Source: an uncultured Clostridia bacterium (GTDB taxonomy: Bacteria; Bacillota; Clostridia; Oscillospirales; Ruminococcaceae). From it: 64,000 nucleotides of DNA. Location of the stretch: the NCBI GenBank assembly GCA_945910815.1, contig CAMDZD010000002.1, positions 116,212 through 180,211 on the forward strand. Reading direction: 5' to 3'. The translations under genes were made by a program, and so were the position numbers. The notes under the pieces were generated by a model, which had not been told where the DNA came from, did not search any database, and saw nothing but the letters and a program-made list of their open reading frames with translations. Below are positions 17,216 to 27,208 of the stretch, in pieces; the stretch's first letter is position 1, and every line of letters starts with the position of its first letter.

Positions 17216-18287
17216 AAACATACTAAGAATCGCAAAAAGATACAACAATGCAAAAAGGAGTTATCTTCTTGTAAATCCATTGCAGGCTAAGCATATGGCA
17301 GTAAATCCCGACAAGGCTCTTGATATGATGGACACTCTCGGAAATATGCTTGCCGAAAAATATCCATATACAAAGCTTATTATCGGATTTGCGGAAACTG
17401 CTACGGCTATCGGTGCGGAAGTATGTTCATGTTTTGATGAGAACTGCAACTATATCCATACTACAAGAGAAAATATTGAAAATTATATTCCCTTTTCGGA
17501 GGAACACAGCCACGCTGTCGAACAGAAACTATATTCCGAAAAATTAACGGAATATCTTTCAGAAACTCCCTCGGTAATATTTATTGATGATGAAATATCC
17601 ACAGGAAAAACACTTATAAATATTATAAATAATTTCCGTGAAAGATTTCCCGAACTCAATCAGAAAGATATTATATGTGCTTCAATTATCAACAGGGTAT
17701 CTCCCGAAAATATGCAGAACCTTGAAAATAATAATATAAAATGCGAATATCTTTTAAAGCTCCCCGATGAAGATTATGAATCAAAAGTAAAAAATATAAG
17801 AGTATCGGAAGCCGTAAAGCTTATAGATACTCCTATACAAAATTATCCTATAATAAATATATCACCCATTCCTGACCCCCGAAAGGGTGTAAATATAAGC
17901 GGATATTGCAAGTGTTGCCTTAAAGCATCGGAAGAAATCATTCAGAAAACCGGTAAGCTTTCGGGTAATACTCTTGTTCTCGGTACGGAAGAATTTATGT
18001 ATCCTGCCTTAATTCTTGGTAAAAAAATCGGTGAAAATGCTTTCTGCCATGCAACAACGAGAAGTCCTATCGGAATATGTTCTGATAAAAATTACCCGAT
18101 ACAAGAGGGATTTAAAATTCCAAGCTTTTACGATGTTCATCGTGAAACCTACATATATAATCTGAAAAAATACAATAATGTATTTATATTTACCGACAGC
18201 AGAGATATTCCGCAAAAATCAATAAACACTCTTGTTACTGTTCTTAAAAAACATGAATGTGAAAACATTTTTCTTGTAAGGGGGTAA
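17199..18287 (+). CDS. Phosphoribosyltransferase with C-terminal TRSP-type domain (Ter module)
   Basis: A phosphoribosyltransferase-like protein of 362 residues. The PRPP-binding loop is VIFIDDEISTGKT near 125-137, with an earlier LIIGFAETATAIGAE motif typical of the PRTase_2 group. A Cys-containing linker (GYCKCCLK) and a C-terminal domain of about 110 residues with a TRSP-like motif (ATTRSPIG) follow. The start at 17199 is chosen for its GGAGGA site five bases upstream; a further upstream ATG lies inside the ATP-grasp gene. Proteins of this build accompany the ATP-grasp, StiP and HAD genes in Ter loci and are thought to add a phosphoribosyl group to an unknown base. Confidence 0.85.
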   Translation: MKYTSENILRIAKRYNNAKRSYLLVNPLQAKHMAVNPDKALDMMDTLGNMLAEKYPYTKLIIGFAETATAIGAEVCSCFDENCNYIHTTRENIENYIPFSEEHSHAVEQKLYSEKLTEYLSETPSVIFIDDEISTGKTLINIINNFRERFPELNQKDIICASIINRVSPENMQNLENNNIKCEYLLKLPDEDYESKVKNIRVSEAVKLIDTPIQNYPIINISPIPDPRKGVNISGYCKCCLKASEEIIQKTGKLSGNTLVLGTEEFMYPALILGKKIGENAFCHATTRSPIGICSDKNYPIQEGFKIPSFYDVHRETYIYNLKKYNNVFIFTDSRDIPQKSINTLVTVLKKHECENIFLVRG

Positions 18288-18290
18288 AAA

Positions 18291-19343
18291 ATGCAGACTT
18301 CATATTTATCAAAAGATGTAACCATATTATTGAAAGACATAACAGGACTTGTAACTCCTTTGCCAACGGCAGAACGTGAAAAGCTTATTCAGAGCGGTGT
18401 GCATTATTCCGAAATGCTTCCCCTTGAATATGAACCCTCCGAAAAATATCTCAAAGCCTATTATGACGCTCTCTCACGCTATGCGGAATTAACCGCAAAG
18501 GCTGTCGGTTCTGTATCTGATAAAATATATGCTGAAAAAGGCAGTAATATTACACTTGTATCGCTTGCCCGTGCAGGTACTCCCATCGGAATTTTAATAA
18601 AAAGATTTCTTGAATCAAAATATAAAATATCCGTACCGCACTATACAATCTCAATAATAAGGGGAAAGGGTATCGATAAAAATGCAGTAAACTACATACT
18701 GGAAAGACATTCCGCAGAATCAATACAGTTCGTTGACGGCTGGACGGGAAAAGGTGCTATACAACGTCAGCTTGACGAGGCTATACTCGATTATCCGCAA
18801 ATCGACGCTAAGCTTGCCGTACTTTCAGACCCTGCAAACGTTGCGGGAAAATGCGGTACTTATGAAGATTTTCTTATAGCAAGCTCATGCCTTAATTCAA
18901 CTGTATCGGGACTTATAAGCCGTACATTTTTCCGCACTGACATAATAAAACCCGATGATTTTCACGGTGCTGTATACTACGGAGAACTTAAAAACAAAGA
19001 TTTGACATACCAGTTTATTGAAAGTGTTGAAAAATACTTTGATTTTTCCGGAAATATAATTCCCGAGGAAAATAATTCATCACTTACCGGTCTTGACGAA
19101 GTAAAGGAAATCGCTGAAAAATTTTCAATAAGCGATATAAATTTAATCAAGCCGAGTATAGGAGAGGCTACAAGAGTTCTTTTAAGGCGTGTGCCGTATA
19201 AAATGCTCGTCCACAGCCTTGACGATTACGAACATTTAGGACATATATATCAGCTCGCCGAGGAGAAAGGAGTTAAGCCCGAGATTTATCCGCTTAAAAG
19301 ATACAAGGCTTGCGGACTGATAAAAAATCTCGCTGACAATTAA
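18291..19343 (+). CDS. StiP-family phosphoribosyltransferase-like protein with PELOTA-type domain
   Basis: A 350-residue protein of the family often named cysteine protease StiP. Sequence analysis places the main domain (about 20-245) in a divergent phosphoribosyltransferase group: SLARAGTPIGILIKR near 85-99 and the PRPP-like loop FVDGWTGKGAI near 144-154. The last 80 residues (KPSIGEATRVLLRR onwards) match a PELOTA-like RNA-binding fold. The protease name is not supported by what I see. It starts three bases after the preceding gene and ends two bases before the HAD gene. It is the second PRTase-like enzyme of the Ter module. Confidence 0.85.
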   Translation: MQTSYLSKDVTILLKDITGLVTPLPTAEREKLIQSGVHYSEMLPLEYEPSEKYLKAYYDALSRYAELTAKAVGSVSDKIYAEKGSNITLVSLARAGTPIGILIKRFLESKYKISVPHYTISIIRGKGIDKNAVNYILERHSAESIQFVDGWTGKGAIQRQLDEAILDYPQIDAKLAVLSDPANVAGKCGTYEDFLIASSCLNSTVSGLISRTFFRTDIIKPDDFHGAVYYGELKNKDLTYQFIESVEKYFDFSGNIIPEENNSSLTGLDEVKEIAEKFSISDINLIKPSIGEATRVLLRRVPYKMLVHSLDDYEHLGHIYQLAEEKGVKPEIYPLKRYKACGLIKNLADN

Positions 19344-19345
19344 TT

Positions 19346-20071
19346 ATGAAGAAAATTTTACTTGCCTGTGACCTTGACAATACGCTTATACATTCGCACC
19401 GCCACAAAAATGACGGTGATATATGTATTGAAATTCTTAACGATAAGCAACAAAGTTTTATTACTCCGCATACCCGTGAACTTATCGCTAAGCTACCCGA
19501 CAATATAACGCTCCTGCCGGTAACTACTCGCTCAATAGAACAGTATATGCGTATTCAGTGGGAAAACTCTCCCGAATATGCACTTGTTACAAACGGAACC
19601 GTTCTTCTAAAAAATAATACTGCTTTAAGAAAAGAGGATATAAGCGAATACGTTTCTGAAATAGAATCCCTCAAAGAAAAAATAAATCCCGATGATTTTC
19701 TGAAAGTAAAATTCGTTGATAATATGTATCTTTTCGCATACTGTGATGAAAATTCCGATGTAAAAGCACTTGCGGAAAAATATTCTGCAATGACTTCTCT
19801 GAATACACAGTATTCCGGAAGAAAAATATATTTTTTCCCTCCTCCTGCCGATAAGGGTAAAGCTGTAAAGAAATTCGCTGAAAGCTATAATTTCGATTTT
19901 ATAGTATCTGCCGGAGACAGTCCGATTGATTTCCCTATGCTTGAAATTTCTGGTATTTCCATAGTTACCGATAAAAGCATATCCGAAAAAATCAAAAATC
20001 CCAATATCAAAATATGCCCCGATAATATGATTTTTTCCGATTTTATCCTTGAATCTGTACTTTCTCTTTAA
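19346..20071 (+). CDS. HAD-family phosphatase of the Ter module
   Basis: A 241-residue HAD hydrolase of the Cof-like type: motif I is CDLDNTLIH at residues 8-16 (nucleophile and acid/base Asp), motif II is the Thr in LLPVTTRS, motif III is a Lys in the PPPADKGKA region, and motif IV is SAGDSPIDFPML near 191-202. It probably removes a phosphate in the last step of the metabolite pathway. It is the last gene of the Ter operon. Its 3' end overlaps the convergent phosphopantetheinyl transferase gene by 29 bases, and no terminator is seen between them. Confidence 0.87.
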   Translation: MKKILLACDLDNTLIHSHRHKNDGDICIEILNDKQQSFITPHTRELIAKLPDNITLLPVTTRSIEQYMRIQWENSPEYALVTNGTVLLKNNTALRKEDISEYVSEIESLKEKINPDDFLKVKFVDNMYLFAYCDENSDVKALAEKYSAMTSLNTQYSGRKIYFFPPPADKGKAVKKFAESYNFDFIVSAGDSPIDFPMLEISGISIVTDKSISEKIKNPNIKICPDNMIFSDFILESVLSL

Positions 20072-20711
20072 CACTGCGGAGAAGTGTTTCAGAATCGGAA
20101 AACTCCGTTCTGTAATCCTCATTCAGTGCATTTTCACGGCATACCGTCAGAATATATTCATCTGAATATTCTGTAAAAAAATAATTTTTAAGCTCATCTG
20201 AAAGAACATCAAACGAATCAAGAGCCTTTGAAAGTCCTGTGCCAATCATTTTAATGTACGATTCCTTTGCAGTCCATATTTTATAAAATTCCCTTTCGGG
20301 ATTTTCAGAATTAATTATATAATTATACTCATCAGACGTAAAAAAACGTTCCGCAACCCGAAGCCTTGGCTTTCTGAAAGTATGTTCTATATCTATTCCG
20401 ACCGGTTTATCTGATACTGTAAAAGCTATCAGATTTCCGGAATGGGATACCGAAAAATTACAGGGAATATCCTTTAAATATGGCTTTCCATGTGAATTGT
20501 AACTGAATTTTATATCCCCGAAAGATATTCCGGTATAACCTGAAATTTCATTTTTCATCTTTATTTCCGAAAAAAATGAAAGTATTTTGTCCCTTTCGGG
20601 TTTTATACGCTTAATTCTTTCACGGCGTTCTTCAGAAAGAAATTCGGGATAAAGATTATATATTCCCTCGCATGATTTCATATCAATGCTGACTATATCA
20701 ATTTTTTGCAT
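20043..20711 (-). CDS. 4'-phosphopantetheinyl transferase (Sfp type)
   Basis: A 222-residue enzyme that moves the phosphopantetheine arm of CoA onto carrier-protein serines. Family motifs: SHSGN near 91-95, VGIDIE near 105-110 (metal-binding Asp and Glu) and the KIWTAKESYIKM segment near 146. It is a single gene with an AAGGAGA site, oriented against the Ter operon and next to tRNA-Leu. The length fits the Sfp group rather than the short AcpS type. Nearby genes for pantothenate and CoA supply the donor, but they are not in its operon. Confidence 0.9.
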   Translation of the reverse strand: MQKIDIVSIDMKSCEGIYNLYPEFLSEERRERIKRIKPERDKILSFFSEIKMKNEISGYTGISFGDIKFSYNSHGKPYLKDIPCNFSVSHSGNLIAFTVSDKPVGIDIEHTFRKPRLRVAERFFTSDEYNYIINSENPEREFYKIWTAKESYIKMIGTGLSKALDSFDVLSDELKNYFFTEYSDEYILTVCRENALNEDYRTEFSDSETLLRSVKEKVQIQG

Positions 20712-20765
20712 AAAAAATTCCCAGTCTCCTTTTTAAGTTAAATTTGTATAATTTTATTTTTGTTA

Positions 20766-20794
20766 TTGACTTTTAAAAAAATATATGATATAAT
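20766..20794 (+). promoter_or_regulatory. Promoter of tRNA-Leu
   Basis: TTGACT (20766-20771), 17-base spacer and TATAAT (20789-20794) lie directly before the tRNA. Confidence 0.8.
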
Positions 20795-20802
20795 GTTTTT
20801 AT

Positions 20803-20885
20803 GCCGAAGTGGCGGAATGGCAGACGCAGCAGACTCAAAATCTGCCGTGAGCAATCACGTACGGGTTCAAGTCCCGTCTTCGGCA
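20803..20885 (+). tRNA. tRNA-Leu (anticodon CAA)
   Basis: GCCGAAG (20803-20809) pairs with CTTCGGC (20878-20884) as acceptor stem. The anticodon loop CTCAAAA gives CAA, which reads UUG. A long variable arm (CGTGAGCAATCACG) marks a class II leucine tRNA, and the T-arm holds GGTTCAAGTCC. CCA is not encoded. Confidence 0.97.
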
Positions 20886-20900
20886 CTTATATAATATTAA

Positions 20901-20931
20901 TCCCTCGTCTGAAAAGACGGGGGATTTTTTT
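20901..20931 (+). terminator. Terminator after tRNA-Leu
   Basis: TCCCTCGTCT and AGACGGGGGA form a 10-bp stem (one G-T pair) with a GAAA loop, followed by seven T. It separates the tRNA from the convergent coaX gene. Confidence 0.9.
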
Positions 20932-21700
20932 AATTATTAAGACTGTAAATATTAACAAGTCCCTTTAAAAGCAAATTTTCATCGTGAATTATTTTACGTT
21001 CACAATGCGGAACTATAAGCCCCGACATTCCTCCTGTTGCGACTGCTGTTACTTTCTGTCCGAGACTTTTTTCTATTCTTGAAACAAGACCGTCAATGCA
21101 CGATGCTGTACCGTAAATTATACCGCTTTTCATACAGTCGGAAGTATTTTTTCCGATTATGCTTTCCGGAGGCTCAAACGATACTTTCGGGAGCTGTGAA
21201 GTTTTTCCCGCAAGTGCTTCAAGGGATATTTTAACGCCCGCCATAATAATTCCGCCGATGAAATTTTTATTGCTGTCAATTACTGATATAGTTGTAGCAG
21301 TTCCCATATCTATTATAACTGCCGGTAACTGATAACAAGCTATAACAGCTGATGCATCGACTATTCTGTCAGTGCCGATTTTTTCGGGGTTGTCCGTGAG
21401 TATTTTATTTATACCGGTTTTATCTCCGTATTTTACAACGAAAATTTTACCGGATTCAATAAGCTCCGAAAGTGCATTTTCGACGGCTCCCGTTACAGAT
21501 GGCACTACGGAAGAAATTACTGCACCGTCAATATCTGAAAAATTAATATTATTCAAAACAAGTGCATTTTTTATTCCTATATAATACTCACATGAGGTTT
21601 TGCCATGAACTGTTGCAATTCTCTCGGTAAAAATAAAAATTCCGTTTTCAAATCCGCCTATAACGATATTGGTATTGCCTATATCAACGGCAAGAATCAT
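20930..21700 (-). CDS. coaX: Type III pantothenate kinase (first copy)
   Basis: A 256-residue pantothenate kinase, first step from pantothenate to CoA. It carries DIGNTN at 6-11 (phosphate binding), IGTDRIVDA near 106 with the catalytic Asp and following Arg, and IDMGTATTI near 130. It is the last gene of panB-panC-panD-coaX and its ATG overlaps the panD stop (ATGA). A second, more divergent coaX lies at 59680. This copy has the full GxDR motif, so it is the likelier main enzyme. Confidence 0.95.
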   Translation of the reverse strand: MILAVDIGNTNIVIGGFENGIFIFTERIATVHGKTSCEYYIGIKNALVLNNINFSDIDGAVISSVVPSVTGAVENALSELIESGKIFVVKYGDKTGINKILTDNPEKIGTDRIVDASAVIACYQLPAVIIDMGTATTISVIDSNKNFIGGIIMAGVKISLEALAGKTSQLPKVSFEPPESIIGKNTSDCMKSGIIYGTASCIDGLVSRIEKSLGQKVTAVATGGMSGLIVPHCERKIIHDENLLLKGLVNIYSLNN

Positions 21701-22089
21701 TTTAAATCCTCCAGTTTGCCGTGCTTTTCGTATCGGGATTTACGTGTAATCCTGTTATTTTCGTCAACGAAAACAACGCACGGCGGATTATTCTCGGCTT
21801 CTTCGGGGGTCATATCGGCATAGGACATTATTATTATGAAATCTCCACGCTGACCTGCTCTCGCTGCCGCACCGTTAAGGCAAATCATACCGCTTCCACG
21901 CTCTCCGGCAATAACATAAGTTTCGATACGGCTACCGCTGTTTATATTTACTATGTGAACATGTTCATATTCCCTGATATTTGCGGAATCCATTAAATCC
22001 TCGTCAATAGTTATACTGCCGATATAGTTAAGCTCTGCCTGAGTTATCACCGCACGGTGAATTTTACTTTTTAAAACAGATATAGTCAT
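21697..22089 (-). CDS. panD: Aspartate 1-decarboxylase proenzyme
   Basis: Makes beta-alanine from aspartate for pantothenate. The self-cleavage site is the Gly-Ser of NYIGSITID near 22-30 (the Ser becomes the pyruvoyl group). LNGAAAR near 72 and the Lys in the N-terminal [11 protein letters not shown] are also family residues. The start at 22089 gives the usual N-terminus and about 130 residues; a more upstream start inside panC would add 11 residues not normal for the family. It begins four bases after the panC stop. Confidence 0.95.
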   Translation of the reverse strand: MTISVLKSKIHRAVITQAELNYIGSITIDEDLMDSANIREYEHVHIVNINSGSRIETYVIAGERGSGMICLNGAAARAGQRGDFIIIMSYADMTPEEAENNPPCVVFVDENNRITRKSRYEKHGKLEDLK

Positions 22090-22093
22090 AATA

Positions 22094-22942
22094 TCAAACC
22101 TGCTCCGTAAAAAAATTATCAATAAGGCGTGTTTTACCTATATATACCGCCATTGCACAAAGTGCCGGACGGTCAAGGGTATCAATCTGTTGCATTGTCT
22201 GCAAGTCCACTATCTTTACATAGTCGATTTTTGCAAGCGGTTCAGATTCGATATTTTTCTTCATAGCGTCAAGAATTTTTTTACAGTCCTTTTCACCGTT
22301 TCTGACCATATCCATACCCATAAATATTGTCTTTGAGAGTACAAGTGCAGACTTCTTTTCCTCATCACTAAGATAAGTATTTCTTGAACTCTTGGCAAGT
22401 CCGTTTTCTTCCCTTACAATAGGACAGCCTATTATTTCGATATCCATATTCAAATCGCTGACCATATGCTTTATAACTGCAAGTTGCTGGGCGTCTTTCT
22501 GTCCGAAATATGCACGGTCAGGCTTTATTATATTGAAAAGCTTTGTTACTACTGTACAAACTCCTCTGAAGTGGACAGGTCTGCTTAATCCGCAAAGTTC
22601 CTCTGTAAGCACTGACATATCAACGAAAGTTGAAAATCCGTCCTTATACATTTCGCTCGGTTCTGGATTGAATATAATATCCCCTCCGCTGTTTTCAACT
22701 ACTTCCGAATCGTGTACAATATCTCTCGGATAGCTGTCCAAATCCTCATTTGCTCCGAACTGCATAGGATTTACAAATACAGATACAACTGTTCTGTCAT
22801 TCTGTTCAGAAGATTTTTTTATAAGGCTTGCATGTCCTTCATGAAGATAGCCCATAGTCGGAACGAATCCGACTGTAAGACCTTCTTTTCTCCAGCTTTT
22901 TACCTGACTTCTTATTTCATCAACTGTCTTGACGATTTTCAT
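22094..22942 (-). CDS. panC: Pantothenate synthetase
   Basis: Joins pantoate and beta-alanine with ATP. At 282 residues it has the usual length. The ATP-binding HIGH-like motif is MGYLHEGH at 30-37, followed by the VFVNPMQFG motif (pantoate site), YFGQKDAQQ, and the KMSKS-like KSSRNTYL near 184. It lies between panB and panD in a complete pantothenate operon. Confidence 0.96.
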   Translation of the reverse strand: MKIVKTVDEIRSQVKSWRKEGLTVGFVPTMGYLHEGHASLIKKSSEQNDRTVVSVFVNPMQFGANEDLDSYPRDIVHDSEVVENSGGDIIFNPEPSEMYKDGFSTFVDMSVLTEELCGLSRPVHFRGVCTVVTKLFNIIKPDRAYFGQKDAQQLAVIKHMVSDLNMDIEIIGCPIVREENGLAKSSRNTYLSDEEKKSALVLSKTIFMGMDMVRNGEKDCKKILDAMKKNIESEPLAKIDYVKIVDLQTMQQIDTLDRPALCAMAVYIGKTRLIDNFFTEQV

Positions 22943-22946
22943 TTTT

Positions 22947-23801
22947 TCAGTCCTCCGTATTATATTTTTCTCTGATTTTTGCTATAACTTCGCTGTCAAT
23001 TCTGAATGTATGTTCAACAGACGGAAAAATTCCTGATTTTGTTTCTTCTATATATTTTTGGAATCCACTTTTCATCAGTGAACCTACGTCCTCGAACTTT
23101 TTTGCGAATTTGGGTGTAAAATCAGAAAACATTCCGAGCATATCCTGATATACAAGCACCTGACCGTCACAGCCTGCACCTGCTCCGATTCCGATAGTTG
23201 GAATAGTAAGTTTTTTTGTGATTACTTCAGCAAGCTCAGCCGGTACACATTCAAGAGTAAGCATACAGGCTCCGGCTTTTTCGACTTTCAAAGCGTCCTC
23301 GACAATCTGTTCGGCACGTTCAAGGTTTTTCCCCTGAACTTTAAATCCACCGAAAGCGTTTACAGACTGCGGAGTCAATCCGAGATGTGCCACAACAGGA
23401 ATCGAAGCTTTTGTAATAGCTTCAATCTGTTCGCATACTTCCGCACCGCCCTCAAGCTTTACAGCATGGGCATTTCCCTCTTTAATGAGTCTGCCTGCAT
23501 TCATTACGGCATCATATATACTGGTCTGATACGACATAAAAGGCATATCGGCTATTATAAATGCATTTTCAGCACCTCTTGCGACTGCCTTTGTATGATG
23601 AATCATATCTTCCATAGTTACGGGAAGTGTATTTTCATATCCAAGCATTACCATTCCCAGAGAATCACCTACAAGAATACAGTTTACTCCGCATTCGTCC
23701 TCAATTTTAGCTGTTGAATAGTCATAAGCGGTAAGCATTGTAATTTTATCACCTGACTGTTTCTGATTCATAAGTGTTGAAACAGTATTTTTCATTTTCA
23801 A
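22947..23801 (-). CDS. panB: 3-methyl-2-oxobutanoate hydroxymethyltransferase
   Basis: First committed enzyme of pantothenate synthesis; it adds a one-carbon unit from methylene-tetrahydrofolate to ketoisovalerate. The 284 residues show [20 protein letters not shown] (metal Asp near 46), KLEGG near 114, AHLGLTPQ and IGIGAG motifs. It heads the panB-panC-panD-coaX operon. The folate one-carbon unit links it to glyA elsewhere in the window only in a general way. Confidence 0.96.
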   Translation of the reverse strand: MKMKNTVSTLMNQKQSGDKITMLTAYDYSTAKIEDECGVNCILVGDSLGMVMLGYENTLPVTMEDMIHHTKAVARGAENAFIIADMPFMSYQTSIYDAVMNAGRLIKEGNAHAVKLEGGAEVCEQIEAITKASIPVVAHLGLTPQSVNAFGGFKVQGKNLERAEQIVEDALKVEKAGACMLTLECVPAELAEVITKKLTIPTIGIGAGAGCDGQVLVYQDMLGMFSDFTPKFAKKFEDVGSLMKSGFQKYIEETKSGIFPSVEHTFRIDSEVIAKIREKYNTED

Positions 23802-23885
23802 TCAGTCCCTTATAATAGAAATAATTTATAGGCTTCTGCCGGATTTTATTATATCACATATTAAAGAAAAATTCAAGCAGAAAAT

Positions 23886-24353
23886 TCAGTTAAGAATAAA
23901 TACTCCGATATTGAGATAAAGTGCGAAAATCAGCCATATCAGATAGGGAATATTTATATATCCTGCAATTTTGTTTGATTTTCCGAACTGCATTATCATT
24001 CGTATTACAAGCACTATGAGAATCAGAATTACAGCGACTGATACTCCGATAAGGCGGAATCTGAAAAATATTATGCTCCATATAAAATTGAAAAAAAGCT
24101 GTATTCCGTAAAGAATAAGATTATTTTTTCTGCCGTCCTTATCAGCATAGTATACTATATATGCCGATGCTCCCATAAGTGCATAAAGTATCACCCACAT
24201 AAGCGGAAAGAGCCATGAGGGAGGCGAAAGAGGAGGCTTTACAAGTTCACTGTAAATTCCGAAAGAATTTCCGGCAATTATTCCCGATAAAGCTCCGACA
24301 AGCTCCGTTGAAAAAATAAATATAAGCAGTTCAGTCAGTCTGATTTTCTTCAT
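23886..24353 (-). CDS. tspO: TspO/MBR-family membrane protein
   Basis: A 155-residue protein with five membrane helices. Trp- and Pro-rich signature PPLSPPSWLFPLMWVILY near 37-54 and FNFIWSIIFF near 89 match the TspO family, which binds porphyrins and is linked to stress responses. It stands alone between the pan operon and hydF with a GGGGGT site. The ligand here is unknown. Confidence 0.9.
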   Translation of the reverse strand: MKKIRLTELLIFIFSTELVGALSGIIAGNSFGIYSELVKPPLSPPSWLFPLMWVILYALMGASAYIVYYADKDGRKNNLILYGIQLFFNFIWSIIFFRFRLIGVSVAVILILIVLVIRMIMQFGKSNKIAGYINIPYLIWLIFALYLNIGVFILN

Positions 24354-24409
24354 AATGCGACCCCCGATAAATTATTATTGTATTTTATGCAGGAATCGCA
24401 AATATTATG

Positions 24410-25591
24410 TTAATTTATCTTTTCTGCAAGCTCCGGAAAAATTTCAAGACTTCTTTTTAAAATTCCGTTCATATATGCTATTGATATTCCGTAATTTGTA
24501 AACGGTATTTTCTGGGATACAGCTCTTTCCATACGGCTCTGAACTTCACGGGAATTAAGCATACAGCCTCCGCAGTGTATTACAAGTGAATACTGCGATA
24601 AATTTTCAGGAAATTCCGTTCCCGATGAAAATTCAAACTTAAAATCCTTTTTTGTATAATCTCTGAGCCAGTTCGGAAGCTTGACTGTTCCTATATCCTT
24701 GCACTGCCTGTGATGAGTACAGCCTTCTGAAATAAGTATTCTGTCACCGTCTTTCAGAGATTTTATTTTTGATACACCGTCAACGGCTGTATCGAGAAAT
24801 CCCTTGTATTTTGCCATAAGTATTGAAAATGACGTTAGCGGAATATTTTCGGGAGTCTGTGCGGAAACGCTTTTAAATACCTGACTGTCTGTGATAACAA
24901 GTGAAGGAGTTATTTTTTCAAGAGTATTTTTCAGCTGTGTTTCCTGAATTACCACAGAACAGGCTCTTGAATCGAGTATATCTCTTATAGCCTGCTGTTG
25001 CGGAAGTATCAGACGTCCTTTAGGTGCGGATTCATCAACAGGTGTAACAAGTATTACAAAATCATCAGGCTTTACAAGATTTCCGATAAGTCTTGAATTA
25101 TCAGTTTTTACCATTCGTGCAAGCTTTTCTTTCAGAAGATTTATATTATATCCTGTCAGGGTACTTGTATAAAGCATATCATTTTCGGGTATTTCATCAA
25201 GCAAATCGCATTTATTACGAACCGTGATATACGGAATTTTCTTATTTCTGAATAGATTTACAAGTTTCGTTTCGTATTCGTCCGAAGTTTCGGAATCTGT
25301 TACAAGCACTGCTATATCAGTTTTATTAAGTACCTGCATAGTTTTCTGAATACGCATTTCGCCAAGTTCTCCGCAGTCGTCAAAGCCTGCTGTATCTATA
25401 ATCATTACTGCTCCCAAAGGCAGTAATTCCATTGATTTATATACAGGGTCTGTTGTAGTACCCTTTACATCTGATACTACACAGAGATTCTGACCTGTTA
25501 CAGCATTGACAAGGCTTGATTTTCCGGAATTTCTCTTTCCGAAAAATGCTATATGCACTCTTTCTCCGCTTGGTGTAGAATTAAGTCCCAT
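24410..25591 (-). CDS. hydF: [FeFe]-hydrogenase maturation GTPase HydF
   Basis: HydF is the scaffold and GTPase that loads the diiron subcluster into HydA. The 393 residues show an N-terminal Ras-like GTPase (FFGKRNSGKSSL P-loop near 15-26, TTTDPV, DTAGFDD, NKCDL near 123), a middle dimerisation domain and the C-terminal cluster-binding cysteines seen as GCTHHRQC and HCGGCML. I start at 25591 because AAGAGGTG lies six bases upstream; the earlier GTG overlaps that site. It is the last gene of the queuosine operon and shares one base with the preceding stop (TAATG). HydG and HydA lie elsewhere in the window; HydE is not seen. Confidence 0.94.
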   Translation of the reverse strand: MGLNSTPSGERVHIAFFGKRNSGKSSLVNAVTGQNLCVVSDVKGTTTDPVYKSMELLPLGAVMIIDTAGFDDCGELGEMRIQKTMQVLNKTDIAVLVTDSETSDEYETKLVNLFRNKKIPYITVRNKCDLLDEIPENDMLYTSTLTGYNINLLKEKLARMVKTDNSRLIGNLVKPDDFVILVTPVDESAPKGRLILPQQQAIRDILDSRACSVVIQETQLKNTLEKITPSLVITDSQVFKSVSAQTPENIPLTSFSILMAKYKGFLDTAVDGVSKIKSLKDGDRILISEGCTHHRQCKDIGTVKLPNWLRDYTKKDFKFEFSSGTEFPENLSQYSLVIHCGGCMLNSREVQSRMERAVSQKIPFTNYGISIAYMNGILKRSLEIFPELAEKIN

Positions 25592-26007
25592 TAGAAACAC
25601 CTCTTATATCCGTATATTATATAAAGACATTCCCCGATTTTTTCATAGGGAATACTGTATTTTTTCATGATTTCAAGAAATTCGCTTTCAGCATCATGAA
25701 ATAATTTTTTATAAGCAAGCTTACCGCCTATTTTCTCATAATATCGTGGTTTTACCTTTACCCATTCAATTTCATCATATTGAAGGAAATTAAAGCTTTC
25801 CTCATCATATGTATCACAGCCTTCACAATCGCCGTCAAGAGAAGAAAAATATTCCCCTGTTCCTTCCTCGTCAAGAAGCTTGTACATATATGACGGTTCA
25901 AAAGGCATTTCATTTATCATAGCATTACGAAATTCGTTCCATTTTGTATTGTTCATATAAGATACAAGATGATTTTCATTGATATATTTCAGAAGTTTTT
26001 CTGTCAT
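25591..26007 (-). CDS. Unknown acidic protein (possibly DUF6678-like)
   Basis: A 138-residue protein without membrane segments or signal peptide. It has a motif [12 protein letters not shown] near 19-30 and PFEPSY near 35, which recalls the DUF6678 family; I cannot confirm this. [11 protein letters not shown] segment in the middle contains two Cys. It overlaps queF by four bases and hydF by one, so it is co-translated in the queuosine operon although no link to queuosine is known. Confidence 0.7.
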   Translation of the reverse strand: MTEKLLKYINENHLVSYMNNTKWNEFRNAMINEMPFEPSYMYKLLDEEGTGEYFSSLDGDCEGCDTYDEESFNFLQYDEIEWVKVKPRYYEKIGGKLAYKKLFHDAESEFLEIMKKYSIPYEKIGECLYIIYGYKRCF

Positions 26008-26495
26008 CGGTTATCAACCTTTTCGGGATACATATCATGAGTTGTAAGACGGTCAAAAGCAACCTTTTCCCATACTGTACCTTTTCTTCCATAATTGCAA
26101 TAAGGGTCAATTGATATACCGCCTCTCGGAGTAAATTTTCCCCATACCTCGATATATTTCGGATTCATAAGTTTTATTAAGTCTTTCATGATGATATTAA
26201 CGCAGTCCTCATGAAAATCACCATGATTTCTGAAACTGAAAAGATACAGCTTAAGCGATTTGCTTTCAACCATTTTCACATCAGGAACATATGATATATA
26301 GATAGTTGCAAAATCCGGCTGACCTGTTATAGGACACAGACTTGTAAATTCCGGACAGTTGAATTTTACAAAATAGTCGTTTTCCTGATGCTTGTTTATA
26401 AAAGTTTCAAGAACTTCCGGATTATAGTCATAGTTATATTTTGTATTCTGTGAACCTAAAAGAGTTATATCCTTTGTTTCTTCGGGTTTTCTCAT
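26004..26495 (-). CDS. queF: NADPH-dependent 7-cyano-7-deazaguanine reductase
   Basis: Reduces preQ0 to preQ1, the last step before tRNA insertion. 163 residues, type I (short) form. The catalytic Cys is in [14 protein letters not shown] near 50-63, [22 protein letters not shown] follows in order (substrate-binding Glu and His), and [10 protein letters not shown] is near the end. An AAGGAGG site precedes it, 11 bases after queC. Confidence 0.96.
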   Translation of the reverse strand: MRKPEETKDITLLGSQNTKYNYDYNPEVLETFINKHQENDYFVKFNCPEFTSLCPITGQPDFATIYISYVPDVKMVESKSLKLYLFSFRNHGDFHEDCVNIIMKDLIKLMNPKYIEVWGKFTPRGGISIDPYCNYGRKGTVWEKVAFDRLTTHDMYPEKVDNR

Positions 26496-26506
26496 AAAAA
26501 TCCTCC

Positions 26507-27193
26507 TTATTCCGAATATTCAACAGGGTCTTTGACACCGTTTTCCTCAAAAGCTTTTTTGCGGTCGATACAAGTACCGCATTTTCCGCACTGTTTGTCT
26601 CCGCCCTCGTAACAGCTCCATGTAAGATGATACGGTGCATTGAGTTCAAGACCTTTTTTTACTACATCTTTTTTAGTGAGATTTACAAACGGTGCAACGA
26701 TTTTCAACTGTTTTCCGCTTCCGATATACACGGCATCTCCCATAGCTTTATTAAATTCGGGAGAACAGTCGGGATATGCACTTCCTGCACTGTCATCGCT
26801 GTGAGCTCCGTAATATATTACACCGCAATTTTTTGAAATTGCAATTGCTGACGCTGATGATATAAACAAGCCGTTTCTGAAAGGTACATATGTTGATACA
26901 GGTGAACCGTTCGTTTTCTGAATCTGACTGTCATATGATTCATGCGGTATTTCATTATCTGAATGATTCAGAAGTGAACAGTCCGAAAATTTAAACATTT
27001 CGCTTAAATCAAGCAGTATATGTTCTATTCCATAATATTCGGCAACGGCATTTGCGGATTGTATCTCTTTTGAATGTTTCTGACCGTATGTAATGGAAAG
27101 TGATACAACGTTTTCCTTTCCGTATTCTGATACGGCAAGTGCTACGCATGTTGTACTGTCCACACCTCCGCTTGATAATACAAGAGCTTTCAT
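26507..27193 (-). CDS. queC: 7-cyano-7-deazaguanine synthase
   Basis: Converts carboxydeazaguanine to preQ0 with ATP and ammonia. 228 residues; the pyrophosphatase loop [10 protein letters not shown] is at 6-15, and the C-terminal zinc cysteines are seen as [15 protein letters not shown]. The ATG at 27193 is preferred over the upstream TTG at 27202 because the AAGGAGAT site overlaps the latter too closely. It stands between folE and queF. Confidence 0.96.
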   Translation of the reverse strand: MKALVLSSGGVDSTTCVALAVSEYGKENVVSLSITYGQKHSKEIQSANAVAEYYGIEHILLDLSEMFKFSDCSLLNHSDNEIPHESYDSQIQKTNGSPVSTYVPFRNGLFISSASAIAISKNCGVIYYGAHSDDSAGSAYPDCSPEFNKAMGDAVYIGSGKQLKIVAPFVNLTKKDVVKKGLELNAPYHLTWSCYEGGDKQCGKCGTCIDRKKAFEENGVKDPVEYSE

Positions 27194-27208
27194 TTTTTTC
27201 AATCTCCT

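Noticed and set aside
18291..19343. Cysteine protease activity for the StiP-family protein
   Set aside because: The sequence shows a PRPP-type loop and PELOTA-like end, not a protease motif; the name is historical.
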